From Ditylenchus dipsaci (taxonomy: Eukaryota > Nematoda > Chromadorea > Rhabditida > Anguinidae), in the NCBI GenBank assembly GCA_004194705.1, contig SADC01001319.1:124001-188000 (forward strand): a DNA stretch of 64,000 bases. Reading direction: 5' to 3'. Positions 25,866-37,857 of this stretch are shown here, piece after piece. Position 1 is the first letter of the stretch, and each line of letters opens with the position of its first letter. Below the pieces are notes generated by a model. That model saw nothing but the letters and a program-made list of their open reading frames with translations. It did not search any database and was not told the origin of the DNA. A program made the position numbers and the translations under genes.

Positions 25866-26560
25866 AAGGATAATATTTTTTTCTTACCGCAAAACACTTG
25901 AAAATTACCGCAAATCATTTTTTTATTACCGCAATTTGATTTTCCCGCAAAATACTTTTTTCTTACCGCAAAATACTTTTTTCTTACCGCAAAATACTTT
26001 TTTCTTACCGCGGAATAACTCGGATCCCTCAGAATCCCACCCGGAATGGCCAGAAGCCCCTGAAAGTTGTTTTTTTCGGGTTTACTAAAGGGGGAGTAAA
26101 CTTTTCGAGAAAAATCGATTGAGCGGATCAGATTTCGGGTCCGATGGGCTTAATCGCTCAGAATTCCAGGTTTATGGTGGTTTCGAGTGGTTCAGGGTGG
26201 AGTTGTGGGCGATTGAGCCGATCTGACCCAAAATCTGATCCGCTCAATCGATTTTTCGCAAAAAGTTAACCCCCCCCCCTTTAGTAAACCCCGAAAAAAC
26301 CAACTTTCAGGGGCTTCTGGCCATTCTGGGGTGGGATTCTGAGGGATCCAAGTTGTTTCCTGACTGAAAAATTCAAATTCCCGCAAAATTTTGACTAAAA
26401 ACGACGAGAAAATTTTTTGCGGTAAGAAAAAAGTATTTTGCGGTAAGAAAAAAGTATTTTGCGGTAATAAAAAGTATTTTGCGGGAAAATCAAATTGCGG
26501 TAATAAAAAAATGATTTGCGGTAATTTTCAAGTGTTTTGCGGTAAGAAGAAAGTACCATC
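25866..26560. repeat. about 700-bp foldback element with tandem CGCAAAATACTTTTTTCTTAC
   Basis: Left arm repeats ACCGCAAAATACTTTTTTCT about three times after ACCGCAAATCATTTTTTTAT; right arm repeats the inverse (GCGGTAAGAAAAAAGTATTT). The inner arms also pair: GGATCCCTCAGAATCCCACC with GGGATTCTGAGGGATCC, and AATCGATTGAGCGGATCAGA with CTGATCCGCTCAATCGATTT. The region 25435-25865 before it holds nothing I can support. Confidence 0.8.
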
Positions 26561-27265
26561 CATTTCTCAACTTTTTCACAAATCGGTTGAGATTATTATG
26601 TAGAGCTCAAAAGATAAGAGAGCTCTAGATATCAGATCTTTAAAAGACCATTTAAAAGACCAAAATCCGAGAAGTTCATTGATCAGAAAAAAATTTGAAT
26701 AGGCGGGAGACAATCTAGAACAAGTGACCATCGTGTTTTAAAATATCCTCTAAAATGCCAAAAATTACGCAAACTCCCATTCAACTCACATTTAATTTAG
26801 TTTAAGCAGCATGCTTGATGCTCTTTTTATGATGTTTTTGCAAAATATTTTTGTACAAAGTGTAGCTCGCTCTCTGAACGGTTTAATGAGCCGAATCACA
26901 GCCTGGTATCGTTTGGAAACAAATGTTTCAAACAAAATTTACAGTGAAAGACTTTATAGTTCTGAAAACAAACAAAATTAAGTTGAAAAAATGCCAATAA
27001 CACAAAATATCTAATGAGACGTACTAACATCTAAAATTATACAAGATCGAATTGAAATGTCCCAGCCAAAGGCTGGACTTTTGTGACTGTTTTTAAAGTT
27101 TTGCAAAATCAAAATATTCGAATCAGTCAGAAAAATTCAGCCTTTATCTAAGTTATATACAAGTTCATATACAATTATTACAAATTCTCTAAATTTATAA
27201 AGCTTTCCTTTTGTTAGATAATTACAAAAAATATTGCACTTTTCAGGAGCTTTATATCAAATGGT
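26561..27265. other. no feature recognised
   Basis: AT-rich sequence without a supported exon, hairpin or repeat. It forms the 3' flank of the small peptide gene at 27266-28426. Confidence 0.4.
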
Positions 27266-28426
27266 TTAACCAAACCAAGTCATTATCCAGCTTATTACCG
27301 GTGAACGTCGGGAAGCACTTTTAACTACTTTCTGGCTTTGGCTCGAGCCCTTGGTATTGAAAACAGCAAAAAAAGAATTCCTTCTCGGGCGTAACGATCT
27401 AAAATATACAAATTAAGAACACTTTCTTTGTAACTCACAAGAAAAACTTTCTAGCTGTCAAATGTGAACCTTTCAAATTTTAATCTGAACTTAAAAAACA
27501 TCCCAATAGCCATCCCTGGTATTGACCACAAAAATAATGTAGTTTGAGAGGGTTTTCACGTGTTGGTCTCCCAAACTCATTTTTGTTAGATTCCAAATAG
27601 TCAAAAAATCAGCTTGAGGGGACCGATGCATTCAAAAAATAAAAAATTTCTGGTCGATACAAGCGGCGGTTATTGGTAGGCTTTGTGAGTTTAGTGAATC
27701 GAAGAATATGGAAGAACATGCTAAGAGTACATTAAAGCTTGAAGGGTTTACATTCCACAGTTCAAACGGTTCCCTTGTTAGGGGATGGGGGGGGTAGGCT
27801 GTAGGGTTTGGCTTGTATTCTTTTATGGACGGAATGTTTTGGCACTCGAGTTCGGATCACAGTACTAAAAATTCGTTTTTTTTCAACCTGTCCAGAGTCC
27901 TTTCTTAATATCATGCACTAATATTTTTTGCCAAAAGCAAAGTCGAGTAATACAATAAACGACTAGCAATATTGTTTTTGTAAAAGAGCCAAATATGAGC
28001 CTGAGCCAAATGTTTTAAATCAAATGTAAGTTTTTTGTGTTAAAGGACCATACTTGTTGATGCAAATGAGAATTTGACAAATTCACTTCTTTTTCATCTC
28101 GCACTCTACTCTTTTGGGTCACTCGAACAAATCCAAAAAAGTAGAGCGTGAGGCGAAAGAGAAGTGTCCCGTGCTCATTCGAATTTGTCAAATCTCATTT
28201 ACATCAACAAGTATGGTCCTTTGATGTCTTATTTTCATTAAATATCTTGAGTCGAAAAATCCTGTTCTGTCTGAAATTTTAATATCATACGAAATGTTTA
28301 CCTATTATTAAGTTGTGGATTTCGATATAATTGATCTGTTTGCGTAAATGTGTTAGTGTAGCAGGTGTCAAAAACCATCGCAATCATAAATAGAGAAATA
28401 AGTAGTAAAGACAGCCTAACACACAT
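27266..28426 (-). CDS. small secreted peptide precursor, neuropeptide-like
   Basis: Two exons, 28426-28302 and 27398-27266, joined in phase 2 (AAT AAT AG|A), 85 residues in all. Exon 1 is a signal peptide (MCVRLSLLLISLFMIAMVFD) plus a short spacer. Exon 2 has dibasic processing sites: R-P-R-R, then NSFFAVFNTKGSSQSQK, a stretch to S-R-R, and a last peptide SPVISWIMTWFG directly before the stop. A C-terminal Gly after Phe is the classic amidation signal, so the expected products are an FFAVFNTKG-type peptide and a peptide ending TWF-amide. This layout is what neuropeptide precursors look like, but I do not recognise the peptides. A possible alternative donor (CCG|GTAATA) inside exon 2 could remove the last peptide. 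The intron carries a foldback MITE. Confidence 0.5.
28042..28222. repeat. AAAGGACC-family foldback MITE (intronic)
   Basis: Ends AAAGGACCATACTTGTTGAT and ATCAACAAGTATGGTCCTTT, an exact 20-bp inversion. Inner arms CTCTTTCGCCTCACGCTCTA / TAGAGTGCGAGATGAAAAAG are diverged. Confidence 0.85.
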
Positions 28427-28797
28427 CTTGAAACAATTTTCGGACTAAAATGTTATTTTTAAAACAGGCATGGGTTTGTGACATAAAAGGGTGTAGGTGA
28501 ATCAGGTGTGGACGCAATAAACTATTTTGTTACGTTGATTGTGGAGTAACTGTTTAAGACAATTAACAAAGAACAAGTTCTGGTTGCACTCCTTCTTTTC
28601 CCTCTCTCTCTCATCCCCGTTCCAATCACCAAGAATAATAGTGGTGTAGTATCATGACCTTTTCTATGTGATTTAACCTGGCTGTTTGGTTCAACCCAAA
28701 ATTGAAAAAAAGACATGAGAACATTTTATTTTAGCACTTTTGTCACTCGTCAAAAGTCTCAGGATGTTTTGAAAATGAGTATTTTCAAGATTTTACG

Positions 28798-29165
28798 CCT
28801 CCCCTGAATGTTTGTTCCCGCTTAGGGTCCGACACTTTTTTAACCCGACTTTTAGAGTCTTTTGTCGAAACTGATTCGTCAGCCTAGTCGAAAAACCGTA
28901 AGGGTCATAATTTTACCGGTAATTTTTGCAATGATAACAATTTCACCATTCCGACCAGCTAATTTCAATCTTACGCCAATGGTTTTTAAAATAGGGTGGC
29001 GTAAAAACAAAAGGCGCGGGCACAAATGGTGATATAAATGTCATTTTTAAAAACTTTAGATAGAAACTTGCCCTGACTAGGGTAACAAATTATTTTCGAC
29101 AAATGACTCTAAAAGTCGGGTTAATAAAGTGTTGCACCCTGTGTGGGAACAAACTTATGGAGCAG
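28798..29165. repeat. terminally inverted element
   Basis: TGTTCCCGCTTAGGGTCCGA, then TTTTTTAACCCGACTTTTAG at the left; CTAAAAGTCGGGTTAATAAA, then TGTGTGGGAACAAAC at the right. Related left ends at 13855 and 47341 (TTCGTTCCCGCC). The flanks 28427-28797 hold no supported gene. Confidence 0.65.
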
Positions 29166-30971
29166 CGACTATAGGTGGAATTTAAAACAATGTCTGTGAT
29201 GTCACAGGAATCACAGTTTTTGTAGTGATGTGAAAGTAAATGCTAAACACATGGAGTAATTTTATTTGTTACACAAAGATCTGATCAATTAAGTAAAAAA
29301 GTAGCCGAAAGTTGTATTTTTTTAGGATTTGTTTTACACATGGGTAGTTTAGAAGGTTAAAGGTGGCAATACAATTTACAATCTGCTGAGAGAAGCTGGG
29401 CTACTTATGAATGTAGCCCCTTTTTTAAAAAACATGAAATTCAATATTAACATGAAGCCAGTTGAAGGCGATATGTAGCCATACCTGCACATTCTAAAAA
29501 TCAGAGCTGGGCGCTAACATCAGCGCCGGGCATCTCGAAGTAGTTTGGGAGAAGAGGTGTATAATATGTTTTTGACGTTAAATTTTTTGTTTGCTGCCAC
29601 CAGGTTATAAATAAGATCGGCTAATACCAAAACCATAGTGTTAAAATTCGAAAATGCGGAAACCATTGAATCCCAGTAAATAACTGAGCTGGCGCCACTA
29701 CCCTGAGCCACTGCTCAAAAAATGTAAATTTTGCGAAACGCCGGCAATAGCACCTGGGCAAAATTGAAAAAATCACAAAAAACTGAGTTTTGTTACTACA
29801 GTCGAATTATTCGCAAGCGACCCGCGCTAAAGTCATGCTTATGTAAATCCAACTTGTCCCTCCTGCCCTTTTCTTAAAATAAAAAAGGAATTTTTGAAAT
29901 AATTTTGGCATCATGGTCATTATATAGCGCGTTCGGTACTTGTTGGTACATGCTATTAAAACATGAGATGAAATTCTTTAGATGCCAATTTAAAATTTAA
30001 GTTTAAGTTTTAAGTTAAGTTTTAAGTTAAGTTTTAAGTTTAGCCAATTTAAGATAAAATAAATTGTCATATGTGTTTTCCGCGATTATTCGAGAGATTA
30101 CATATATGAGAACATTCGAATAGAAAGAATGGTGGACACTTATATCCTTGAAGATGTTTGGACCCAGTTAAAATTGATGGCTGCGGCAAACACTGCCTTT
30201 ATCGCCATATTTTGCCTCATTTTGTCTAGATGAGAACTTTTTTTACATTCAGGTAGTCTTTAATCACAAAATATCATTTTTTGTGCATTTCCTGTTTGTG
30301 ATACGTAATTAAGTTTTCGGAATGGCCACTCTATATAACATAACATTTTTGGTGGTTCCTTGAATTATGTTATACACAGGTTCGACTGTATGGATAACCG
30401 AGAAGTCAAAAAAATAAATACAATACAATAAGAGATGATTTTTGCGTTAAGCGTTTTTGGCTTATTTATCTTTTTATTGTAAAATTTTAAAAAGCTCTTG
30501 TATGTTCTAAAAATTGGAGTTATAAAAATTTGTAAATCATTTTATAAGTTTTGTTTGAAGTGAAATGTCTGATAATCCCCTGGTCAATATAACGACTAAC
30601 AATAAAAAAGTCTATTATTGTCTGAGTGATTTCAAGTTAGCTTTGTTGCAACTCGGTGCATGTGCTAACACAACAATAGTCCAATGAAAAAAGAAGTAGT
30701 TGCAGTCTCTTTTCTTTTACTTAAAATAATCAAAAAGAAAATGCTTGATTTCAGCTGACGGAATGCATTCAGCGACAATTGCACTTGACAATACTTGAAT
30801 ACTACCTAGTCCAACTTTCTGGACTGTTTATTGGACAGCTGCCGCTGCAAAATTATTCATTGTTTTTTCGGGCCTAAGAATTAATTTAAATTCATAGGTT
30901 TCTTTTCGATATTTTTGACAACTTTTTTTGTAATGGAAAAATTTATTTATTATTGATTAAACAAATCAACT
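29166..30971. other. no gene; long Tigger/pogo-like element at 29798-30390
   Basis: At 29798 ACAGTCGAATTATTCGCAAG and at 30372-30390 ACACAGGTTCGACTGTA form short terminal inversions of a roughly 590-bp element. It contains a TTTAAGTTAAGTTTTAAG repeat (30000-30040). No coding exon is supported in the remaining AT-rich sequence. Confidence 0.4.
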
Positions 30972-32577
30972 ATGCTTGATTGTGTTTGGTTTGCTTACTT
31001 CTAAACCTTCTACTTTCATTGAACGCAAACGGTCAGGATGGTTCCAGCGAACTTATAGTGCAGTCTTCATCTTATAGAGCAACTAGTAGGTTATTTGTCA
31101 ACTTACATACAGTAGCATGCTAATGCGGTGAAGGTATGGCATCGCCACAGCCTGTAAGATTACGTTATACGCCAAAAGATATATGCTTAACTAAGCCTGT
31201 TACTGGTCGACAAGTAGAATTCCCTCGTCTAAGCCTAGAAACTCTACGGATCGGAGAAAAATGAAAAAACTTCCATGATTTCATTCAAAAAGCATATAAG
31301 TTTCTCTTATCTAAAAATTAAAATAGTTGTTTAAGGAAGAGTATAGTTGTTGTCTGGTATAGTCGTATATATAATATATTTGACTGAAACGACTAAGGAA
31401 AAGTAAAAAGGTTTCTGCCTCATCTTGTACAAACCTTGACTCATTCAACCAATTTTTTTACTAGGTTTATTTTATTTTATAGGTAGTCGAAAGTTGCGTT
31501 GCACCGATGAAAATCTCCGACTTTACGCAAATGCCACAGCGTGTGCAGATGAAAGGGAGCCAGAGTCCTGCAGGATGCTGTTTCCAACCCCATACAGCAG
31601 TAGTCCAGGCATTCAAAAACAACTAACCAATTGTTTCAAATGGTCAATTTTCAGCAGCTAGAGATCCCAAATGTGATAATCCCTTGCTGGACCTGAGCTA
31701 ACCTCCCAATGCCGACGCACATGCGCAGTTTGCTGCGAGGATCCTCTATATGCTTGTGCCAATGATAACAGTATGATTCAAAAGCAAATACAGTGGAGTC
31801 TTAATAAGCCGACAGCCATACATATTCATGTTTTTTTCAAATCTGATTTTGAATATTTTCGCCAAATGTGTTTGGTCAGTCTAGCAGCTGAAATAACAAT
31901 TATTCTGATTTCGCCTGTCGTTTCGGAATATGGCTTTGGGTTGTTAAAAGTTCTGGAAATTTACAGAAAAACTGTTGCAGCTTAAAAAAGGACAAAAACG
32001 ATAATCCTAACTAACCAATCAGACCACCGAGCCAGCCAGTCAGAAGTCGCCAAAATTGGGGCTTAAAAAAATTGTATCTAACCGGAGAACTGGTTGATCA
32101 GGTGTCGGCTTAACGAGACTTCACTGTATTGGAAACCTTATTCCCCTGTGTATATTGCAGGCGGGATTGTCAACTGCAACGAAAACACAGAAAAATGTGG
32201 ACTACCTGAGTTCTCAGCTACTATGGTTAAAATATTTATAAAATTTTGTGAAAGATTTTTAACGAATTTTGAAGATTAAATTTTGCCCTGCCACTTGCGG
32301 TCTTTGCCTTGCTAAACAATGCAAAGACCAAATTGATGACTGTGATTCTATGAAAGTCTGTGCACCAACGAGCTCTACGCTATGTTTATGGTTTTTTTAT
32401 TTAATTAAAATATATTTTTATTTGATACGATTTGTTCTATTCTAGGAGCATCAATGCTCCAAAACTTGTGGCAAATGTGAGCCGAAAAAAGAGGAAGAGG
32501 ATAAAGAAGAAGATAGTAGTGAAGAAAAGGGAAAACCGGCTGAGCGGAGGTCAAACAAACAACAAACAGTGATCTAA
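30972..32577 (+). CDS. ShK/SXC cysteine-module secreted protein (exons, partly disrupted)
   Basis: A signal-peptide-like exon (about 30972-31089, phase 2 end, frame broken once near its start) is followed by Cys-rich exons. These are 31489-about 31660 (LRCTDENLRLYANATAC), about 31680-31780 (SQCRRTCAVCCEDPLYAC), 32161-32240 (CNENTEKCGLPEFSATM), about 32288-32360 (CPATCGLC, CKDQIDDCDSMKVC) and 32447-32577 (QCSKTCGKCEPKK, then an acidic Glu/Lys tail). The repeated CxxTCxxC end and C-D-x4-C start are the signature of ShK domains, common in nematode secreted proteins and surface coats. The domain fold also occurs in potassium-channel-blocking toxins, but nothing here shows toxicity. Exon borders are approximate and at least one more single-base break lies near 31690-31710. 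A MITE occupies 31789-32128. Confidence 0.5.
31789..32128. repeat. Tigger/pogo-like MITE (intronic)
   Basis: ACAGTGGAGTCTTAATAAGC, then CGAC at the left; GTCGGCTTAACGAGACTTCA, then CTGTA at the right; a clear imperfect terminal inversion. Confidence 0.7.
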
Positions 32578-32616
32578 TAGAGAAAGAAAATTATTTTAAA
32601 AGTTAAATATTTCAGA

Positions 32617-34243
32617 GATAGTAGAGACAGACGATTGTGTGGATATTATGAAAAATTGTCAGAGGAACAAGAAATTTTGTAAGCTTGTTCTAAGCTTTCA
32701 AACCTTAAAAATATAGTTCAGGCCACAATCCCACATATAAGATATGATGAAGGTTTGTTATACTAGACATAGTAAGACTTGTGGGGTAATTTCTCTCCCT
32801 TCTTACATTGCTGTAAATTTTGTTTTCCCTACATAGTTGTTCACACAAAAACTGGCAAATATATTTATTAAATTTTTTTGATCATTCATCACTGAAAAAA
32901 CAGAGTAACCGACGTGGTGTACTTTTTGTCCTAAATGAAAAAGGTACATAACGTAATACGCCAAGTTATAACGTGCCAATTTTAAAAAATAAAGGTATTG
33001 CCTATTTTTAGGCTGTTTTACCATGTTTTTCAACATGGCAGATGGCAAAAAGAGACACTATTTGCATTTTAGCCAGAAATAAGTCAGTTATTTTTTGCTT
33101 TTGGCTAATCTGGATGGGGTTCTGAGCAATGCTGAAAGGGAGAGGGCTCAGTACAGTACTTCATAAACTCATAACCGAGGTTGTTAGTTTAAATACATCG
33201 GGGTTCGAAATTACTTTACAAACCAAAAAAAAGGTGTTACATATGCACCGAGTACTACTTCCTCACCTAAGTACCTCATCTAGGTACCACCACATGTGTA
33301 GCACCATTTGAGTACCCCTACCTAGCCACCCTGACTTCACTATCGACATCATGCTTCCTACATCCATTAGAGAAATTAGTTGCAACTTCGACATCTGTCT
33401 TCGGTGGGCCCAGTATTAAAAACTGTGTTCAACATCTTTTTGTTAATGCGTCCTCTAAAATAAGTGGCCCTATCTTGTCTCTTCACCTCCTAATACAGCT
33501 CAAAATTCTCTTTAAATTGTTTTTTAGTCTTTTTTTGGCAAACTTACACTTAAAATGGTTTTTAGACACTCCTAACAAAATTTGATTTGGGGGGAGGGGG
33601 TCTATGACACTAGGTGGATTTCCTAGGTCGATATCAATCAAATAAGTTTATATCGTCAGGTATTCACCTTCCACATATTTCGTGTTAAATATATAGTGCG
33701 TATGTGTACCTTTTTCAAAAAATTGAATAGGCGCGCTATAACTTGGCGTGTTACGTTATGTTCCTTTTTCCGCACTTGAGACAAAAGGTACATAACGTCA
33801 AGGCACCAAAAAAAAGCTTCAGCCTTCGGTTTAGCACTGAAAAAAACCTAGGCAAATTTTACGAGAAAGGACAAAAGGGTGCGTATTATCACTTAGTAGA
33901 GCCAAAAGCTGTGTCAAGTGGCCCATCTTTGACTAAAACTTTAGATAAATTGTGCCAAAACTTGCGGCTATTGCAAGCCGAAACGAGGACGACCGCCAGT
34001 AAAATCAAGCACTGCTAACCCTGAATGTAAAGACAGCCATGCTTTGTAATACTAATTAACTTATATGCAAAAACGGAGATTATCTAAATTTTAGCTGCAA
34101 AGGCTGGGCAGCTAATGGCTATTGTGAGTCTGCAGAATATACTGAAGTAAGCACTAAATTTCAATCAAAACCTCATATAAAAGCCTGGTTAAATTATAGC
34201 AGAAAAAGAGAAGAAATGCGCAAAAACATGTGGCTATTGTTAA
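32617..34243 (+). CDS. ShK-domain protein, C-terminal exons
   Basis: Three last exons join cleanly: 33945-34045 (INCAKTCGYC, then a basic linker and ECKDSHAF), 34095-34146 (CKGWAANGYCESAEYTE) and 34211-34243 (KKCAKTCGYC, stop TAA), all GT-AG. The last two junctions complete one canonical ShK domain with six Cys. An earlier exon at about 32617-32680 (ETDDCVDIMKNC) probably belongs too, but the exon linking it to 33945 was not found. It may be the 3' end of the gene beginning at 30972 or a second gene. It runs convergently towards the hnRNP K-like gene, whose stop lies 155 bp away. Confidence 0.55.
32940..33770. repeat. possible terminally inverted element between ShK exons
   Basis: GTACATAACGTAATACGCCA, then AGTTATAACGTGCC at 32943 is mirrored by GCGCGCTATAACTTGGCGTG, then TTACGTTATGTTCC at 33732. 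The interior has no coding support. Confidence 0.5.
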
Positions 34244-34397
34244 GATCTTTCTGTGAAACTTAAAATGTGTGTGTGTAATAATTTTATAAAGCTAGTTGTG
34301 ATTGAGGAGATATACTAATATGAACAGCACGAAACTTTTATGCCATTTGCCACAAATAGGTTGAAATACAGACAAATACAAATTAAAGCACTGCTTT

Positions 34398-37300
34398 TTA
34401 CATCTTGTATTTGGCCAGCAAATTCACCTGGTCCAGGGCCTCATCCAAATAGTAGCGGCTATTTCCGGCTTTCGGCTCACCAACCTAAAATAAACAATTA
34501 ATTAAATGTTTTTTAGATTTTCAAAAGGGGGCTTGAATGAAAACCCTTTCTTTTTTTCACCTTAGTCCCACAGTTTTCTGGACTTTCTATACAATTATAT
34601 GAAATTAACTTTAAATTTTCGTTGACATTCAAAAAATTATTTTTTCAACAATTAACTACTAAAATTTTACAATAGAGAAAAATTTATATACAGTCAACTC
34701 TCGATTTAACGAAACTCTTGCTTTAACGATTTTTTTCAACACCTACTCGGCAGCGATTAAATAAAATGACAAAATAAACTCTCGGTTTAACGAATATTTT
34801 TGCCAGTCCCAAGGGTTCGTTAAATTGAGAGTTGCCTGTAAACTTTTTTTTATAATTTATATGAAAAGACAAGGATGAAAAAATCAGCTTTTGTGCCATA
34901 TTTATAAATAAATGATGCCTACCCAGACTCGTCCGGGATTCGCTCATTCATCATATGCTCGTCCACATAATAAGATCTTTGCTGGGGAGAGGGGTCTGGC
35001 TTGCGGATGCTAAACTCACAGCTTAAAAATCCATATAATTGTGAGGAGAGGCGACAAACCTTTGCTTGATCAGCATCTGGGCCACTTCAATTTGTTGAGG
35101 AGTGCCAGTAATGGTGACTCCAATATCGATTCTAGCTCCACTGTCCTGCTGAATTCGACTGACTATTTCTCCGCTGCTGCCAGTGACTTTGCCGCTCAAC
35201 TCTTTTGGAATAGCCATCTGGAATATATTTTCACAGTAAATTGGTTTCGGAGTTACATTAATGTTTGACTATATAAAAATTTAGGGTTTATCTTTGGCCA
35301 GCTACTCAGCTACATATAAAGAATATGATGTACCTGGACAGAAGCCACATCAGCACCTCTGAGATAAGCTTCAGAAAAAGCCATAGCTGGTTGTTGTTGA
35401 GCTTGCTGCTGAGCCTGCTGCTCAGCTTGCCGCTGCAATTGCTGTTGTTGCAACTGGAGTTGTTGCTGCTGAACTGCCAAGGCCACAGCGTCTCTGTCAA
35501 ATCTGGGAGGGCTGGCACGACCACGGTCCAAAAATGGCTCGACTGGACGGCGGTCTCGTTCGCTAGAATAACGGAGCGATCTCTACTTCTATCTCTTCTT
35601 CTGTAATCATCGTGCGCTCCAGGAGTGGGACGATGAGGAGAAACGTATCGATCACCTACAAAGCAGGATAATTATACAAAGAAATCAGGGTGAAAATAGT
35701 AAACTTACGTCCTCGGCCTCGGTCATCGTCATATCCAGAGGTGACAATACCACCATACAGAGATGCGTTTCTAGGGTCGTAGTTGGCAGCGTCGTAAGGT
35801 CGTTGGAGAGATCTGATAGTGAACTAAAATCGAAAAATGAATACCCATGGTGAAGCAGTAATTGAATTTTATTAATTCCATGCTGTGACATACTGAGTGC
35901 GTCAGGATCAATATTAATTTCAGTCAATATTATATGTATCTACGATTTGTACAACTTTCAGCTAGCAAAAACACAGCGGTTCAGATACAAACGTGGCTTT
36001 TTAGGTTTTAAACTTTAAACATGACATCCCAAGATGTCTTCAAAATTTCAAGTGACTTACATCAGCCATATCCTTGATCAGCGACTTGACCACATCAGCG
36101 ATGTTTTCCTCATCCCCCACAATGAGAACAACTCGATCTAAAAATCAGAACTGTTGAAGCAGTTTTCAAGTTGGTATGTACACAAACCTGTGGAGTCAGG
36201 GCAAACATCCTTGAAGATGGTAATTTGAGTCTTTGTTTTGGCGCCTAACTCCTTCACATTCGCTCCCTGGCGACCCATGATCACTAAAAAATAATTTATT
36301 AAATAATTGAAGAGAAATACTTTTTTAACAAAAAATTATACCTCCAACATGCGACTGATGGACGATCACACGTATCTCGGGCTTACCTCTTCGTTCTTGC
36401 TTAAAGGAATTTTCGTATAAAATTCAGGTAACCGAGCCAGAAAAACTTACGTCAACGATAATTTTCATGACATCCTTGAAACAATCCAGCATGTCTTCTT
36501 TGCGAGCCACAATAGTAACCACACTAAACCGAAAGATTAAATTTTGTTCGTCTATTACGTTTGTACGTTTTCTCAGCGAAAATAGCAAAAGTTGTTGTTT
36601 TCAACAGAAGCCGACTTAACGTATTTCGACGTTGAATCGAAAGCGTAAATTTCGGCGTTTTTTTTTGAATTTTGACGCCGAATCGAAAAACGTGAAATAC
36701 GACGTTTTTGAATATCGACGTTGAATGCGAAAAGCGATTAAAAAGATTGACTTCAAATATGAATAGCGTTAGAACGAGAAGAAGCAAAGTTACACTGACC
36801 GTTCAGCCGTTCGCTTGTCCGGAACCGAAATGGAGGCATTGTACTGAAATTGACAAAGGTTGGTTGTAGAAGTGGTGGGAAGCACAACAAGTGTAAGTGA
36901 TAGGTTCGTTCGGCACTCCAGCGATCATGAGCGATCACTAGCGAACACGACGACCACCAACGTCCTGTTGACCTGCTAATGTATAATAGGAATTAAGTAT
37001 TACCTTTCGACTCAAAGCATTCACATTTTCTCCACCTTAATTTAAAAATTTTAGTTATAGAAGACTAGTCACTGTCAACTGAAATATTTACCCTTTCCTA
37101 TGACAGCTCCTGCAGCCTTTGTGGGATCAACTAAAGTCAAAAATTTAATTATTGTATGAGACTGCGGTTTAACGCCCAGCGGCATGTCCGAAATTCGAAT
37201 TAGCGGGGCACAAATTCTCTTTCTGTATTCTTGTATTCTTTACAGTCGTTCGAAATGTAAAGCACACAGAGACTAAAGACAACTGTCCTCCGCTAATTAA

Positions 37301-37857
37301 AAATTTCGCACATGCCGCAAAAAACCCCATAACGTGGGTTGCAGGGTCTCAGGTTCTATTCCTTTTAGCTGTATGTAAATGTTTTATATATGTTTTAACT
37401 CAGGGTTTGGAAGAGCAACCATTATTGGCAAGACATAAGACTTTTTGAGAGGCATCACTAACTTTTCTATGTAAGGTGAAATATGAGGATATTGGAATGG
37501 TTAGAAAAATTTCCACGATTTGAACAGAGACTGTAAGGTCAATAATTATAAATGAGGGAAAGCATCTCGGTAATTATTATTCTATCAATAGTTCTTAGTT
37601 GTTTGGAACTACGCTCCTCCAATATCAATTGACCTTTACAAAGCACAAATTTTAAAAGTCGTCAGTTGAATTAAATTAAAGACCCATGAACCAGATGTTT
37701 TAAAACATATTTGTGTTTACCACCCTTTTTGCACAAACTTTAAGCCACTAACCAATCGAAGCTCGAATTGACCGGCCTTTATGGCTTCGTTGAAGTCCAG
37801 GCCAATGTATCTGCCGCGCTTATCGTCACGATCGTCTCGATGTCCACTTCGCTTCAT
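34398..37857 (-). CDS. HNRNPK: hnRNP K-like RNA-binding protein with three KH domains
   Basis: Thirteen exons: 37857-37749, 37130-37092, 37035-37004, 36843-36800, 36523-36451, 36399-36342, 36283-36188, 36137-36061, 35823-35709, 35655-35334, 35217-35060, 35009-34923 and 34484-34398; about 430 residues. KH1: ELRLVIDPTKAAGAVIGKGG, YNASISVPDKRTAER. KH2: PEIRVIVHQSHVGGVIMGRQ, then GANVKELGAKTKTQI, CPDSTDRVVLIVG. A linker like that of hnRNP K (RPYDAANYDPRNASLYGG) leads to an Arg/Ser- and Gln-rich region (about 35340-35480), then KH3: MAIPKELSGKVTGSSGEIVS. The order and linker match hnRNP K, a nuclear protein binding C-rich RNA and DNA. One base is missing at 35573-35574 (CC for CCC). The final exon is in conflict: phase 2 entry gives a stop at an internal TGA, while the frame starting GTT GGT runs to KYKM-TAA. 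A MITE lies in the last intron. Confidence 0.85.
34690..34840. repeat. Tigger/pogo-like MITE in the last intron of the KH gene
   Basis: Starts ACAGTCAACTCTCGATTTAA, then CGAAAC; ends GGTTCGTTAAATTGAGAGTT, then GCCTGTA. Confidence 0.75.

Noticed and set aside
35685..35927. 80-codon minus-strand frame over the KH gene exon 9
   Set aside because: It is out of phase with the flanking exons. The frame giving RPYDAANYDPRNASLYGG joins both neighbours correctly.
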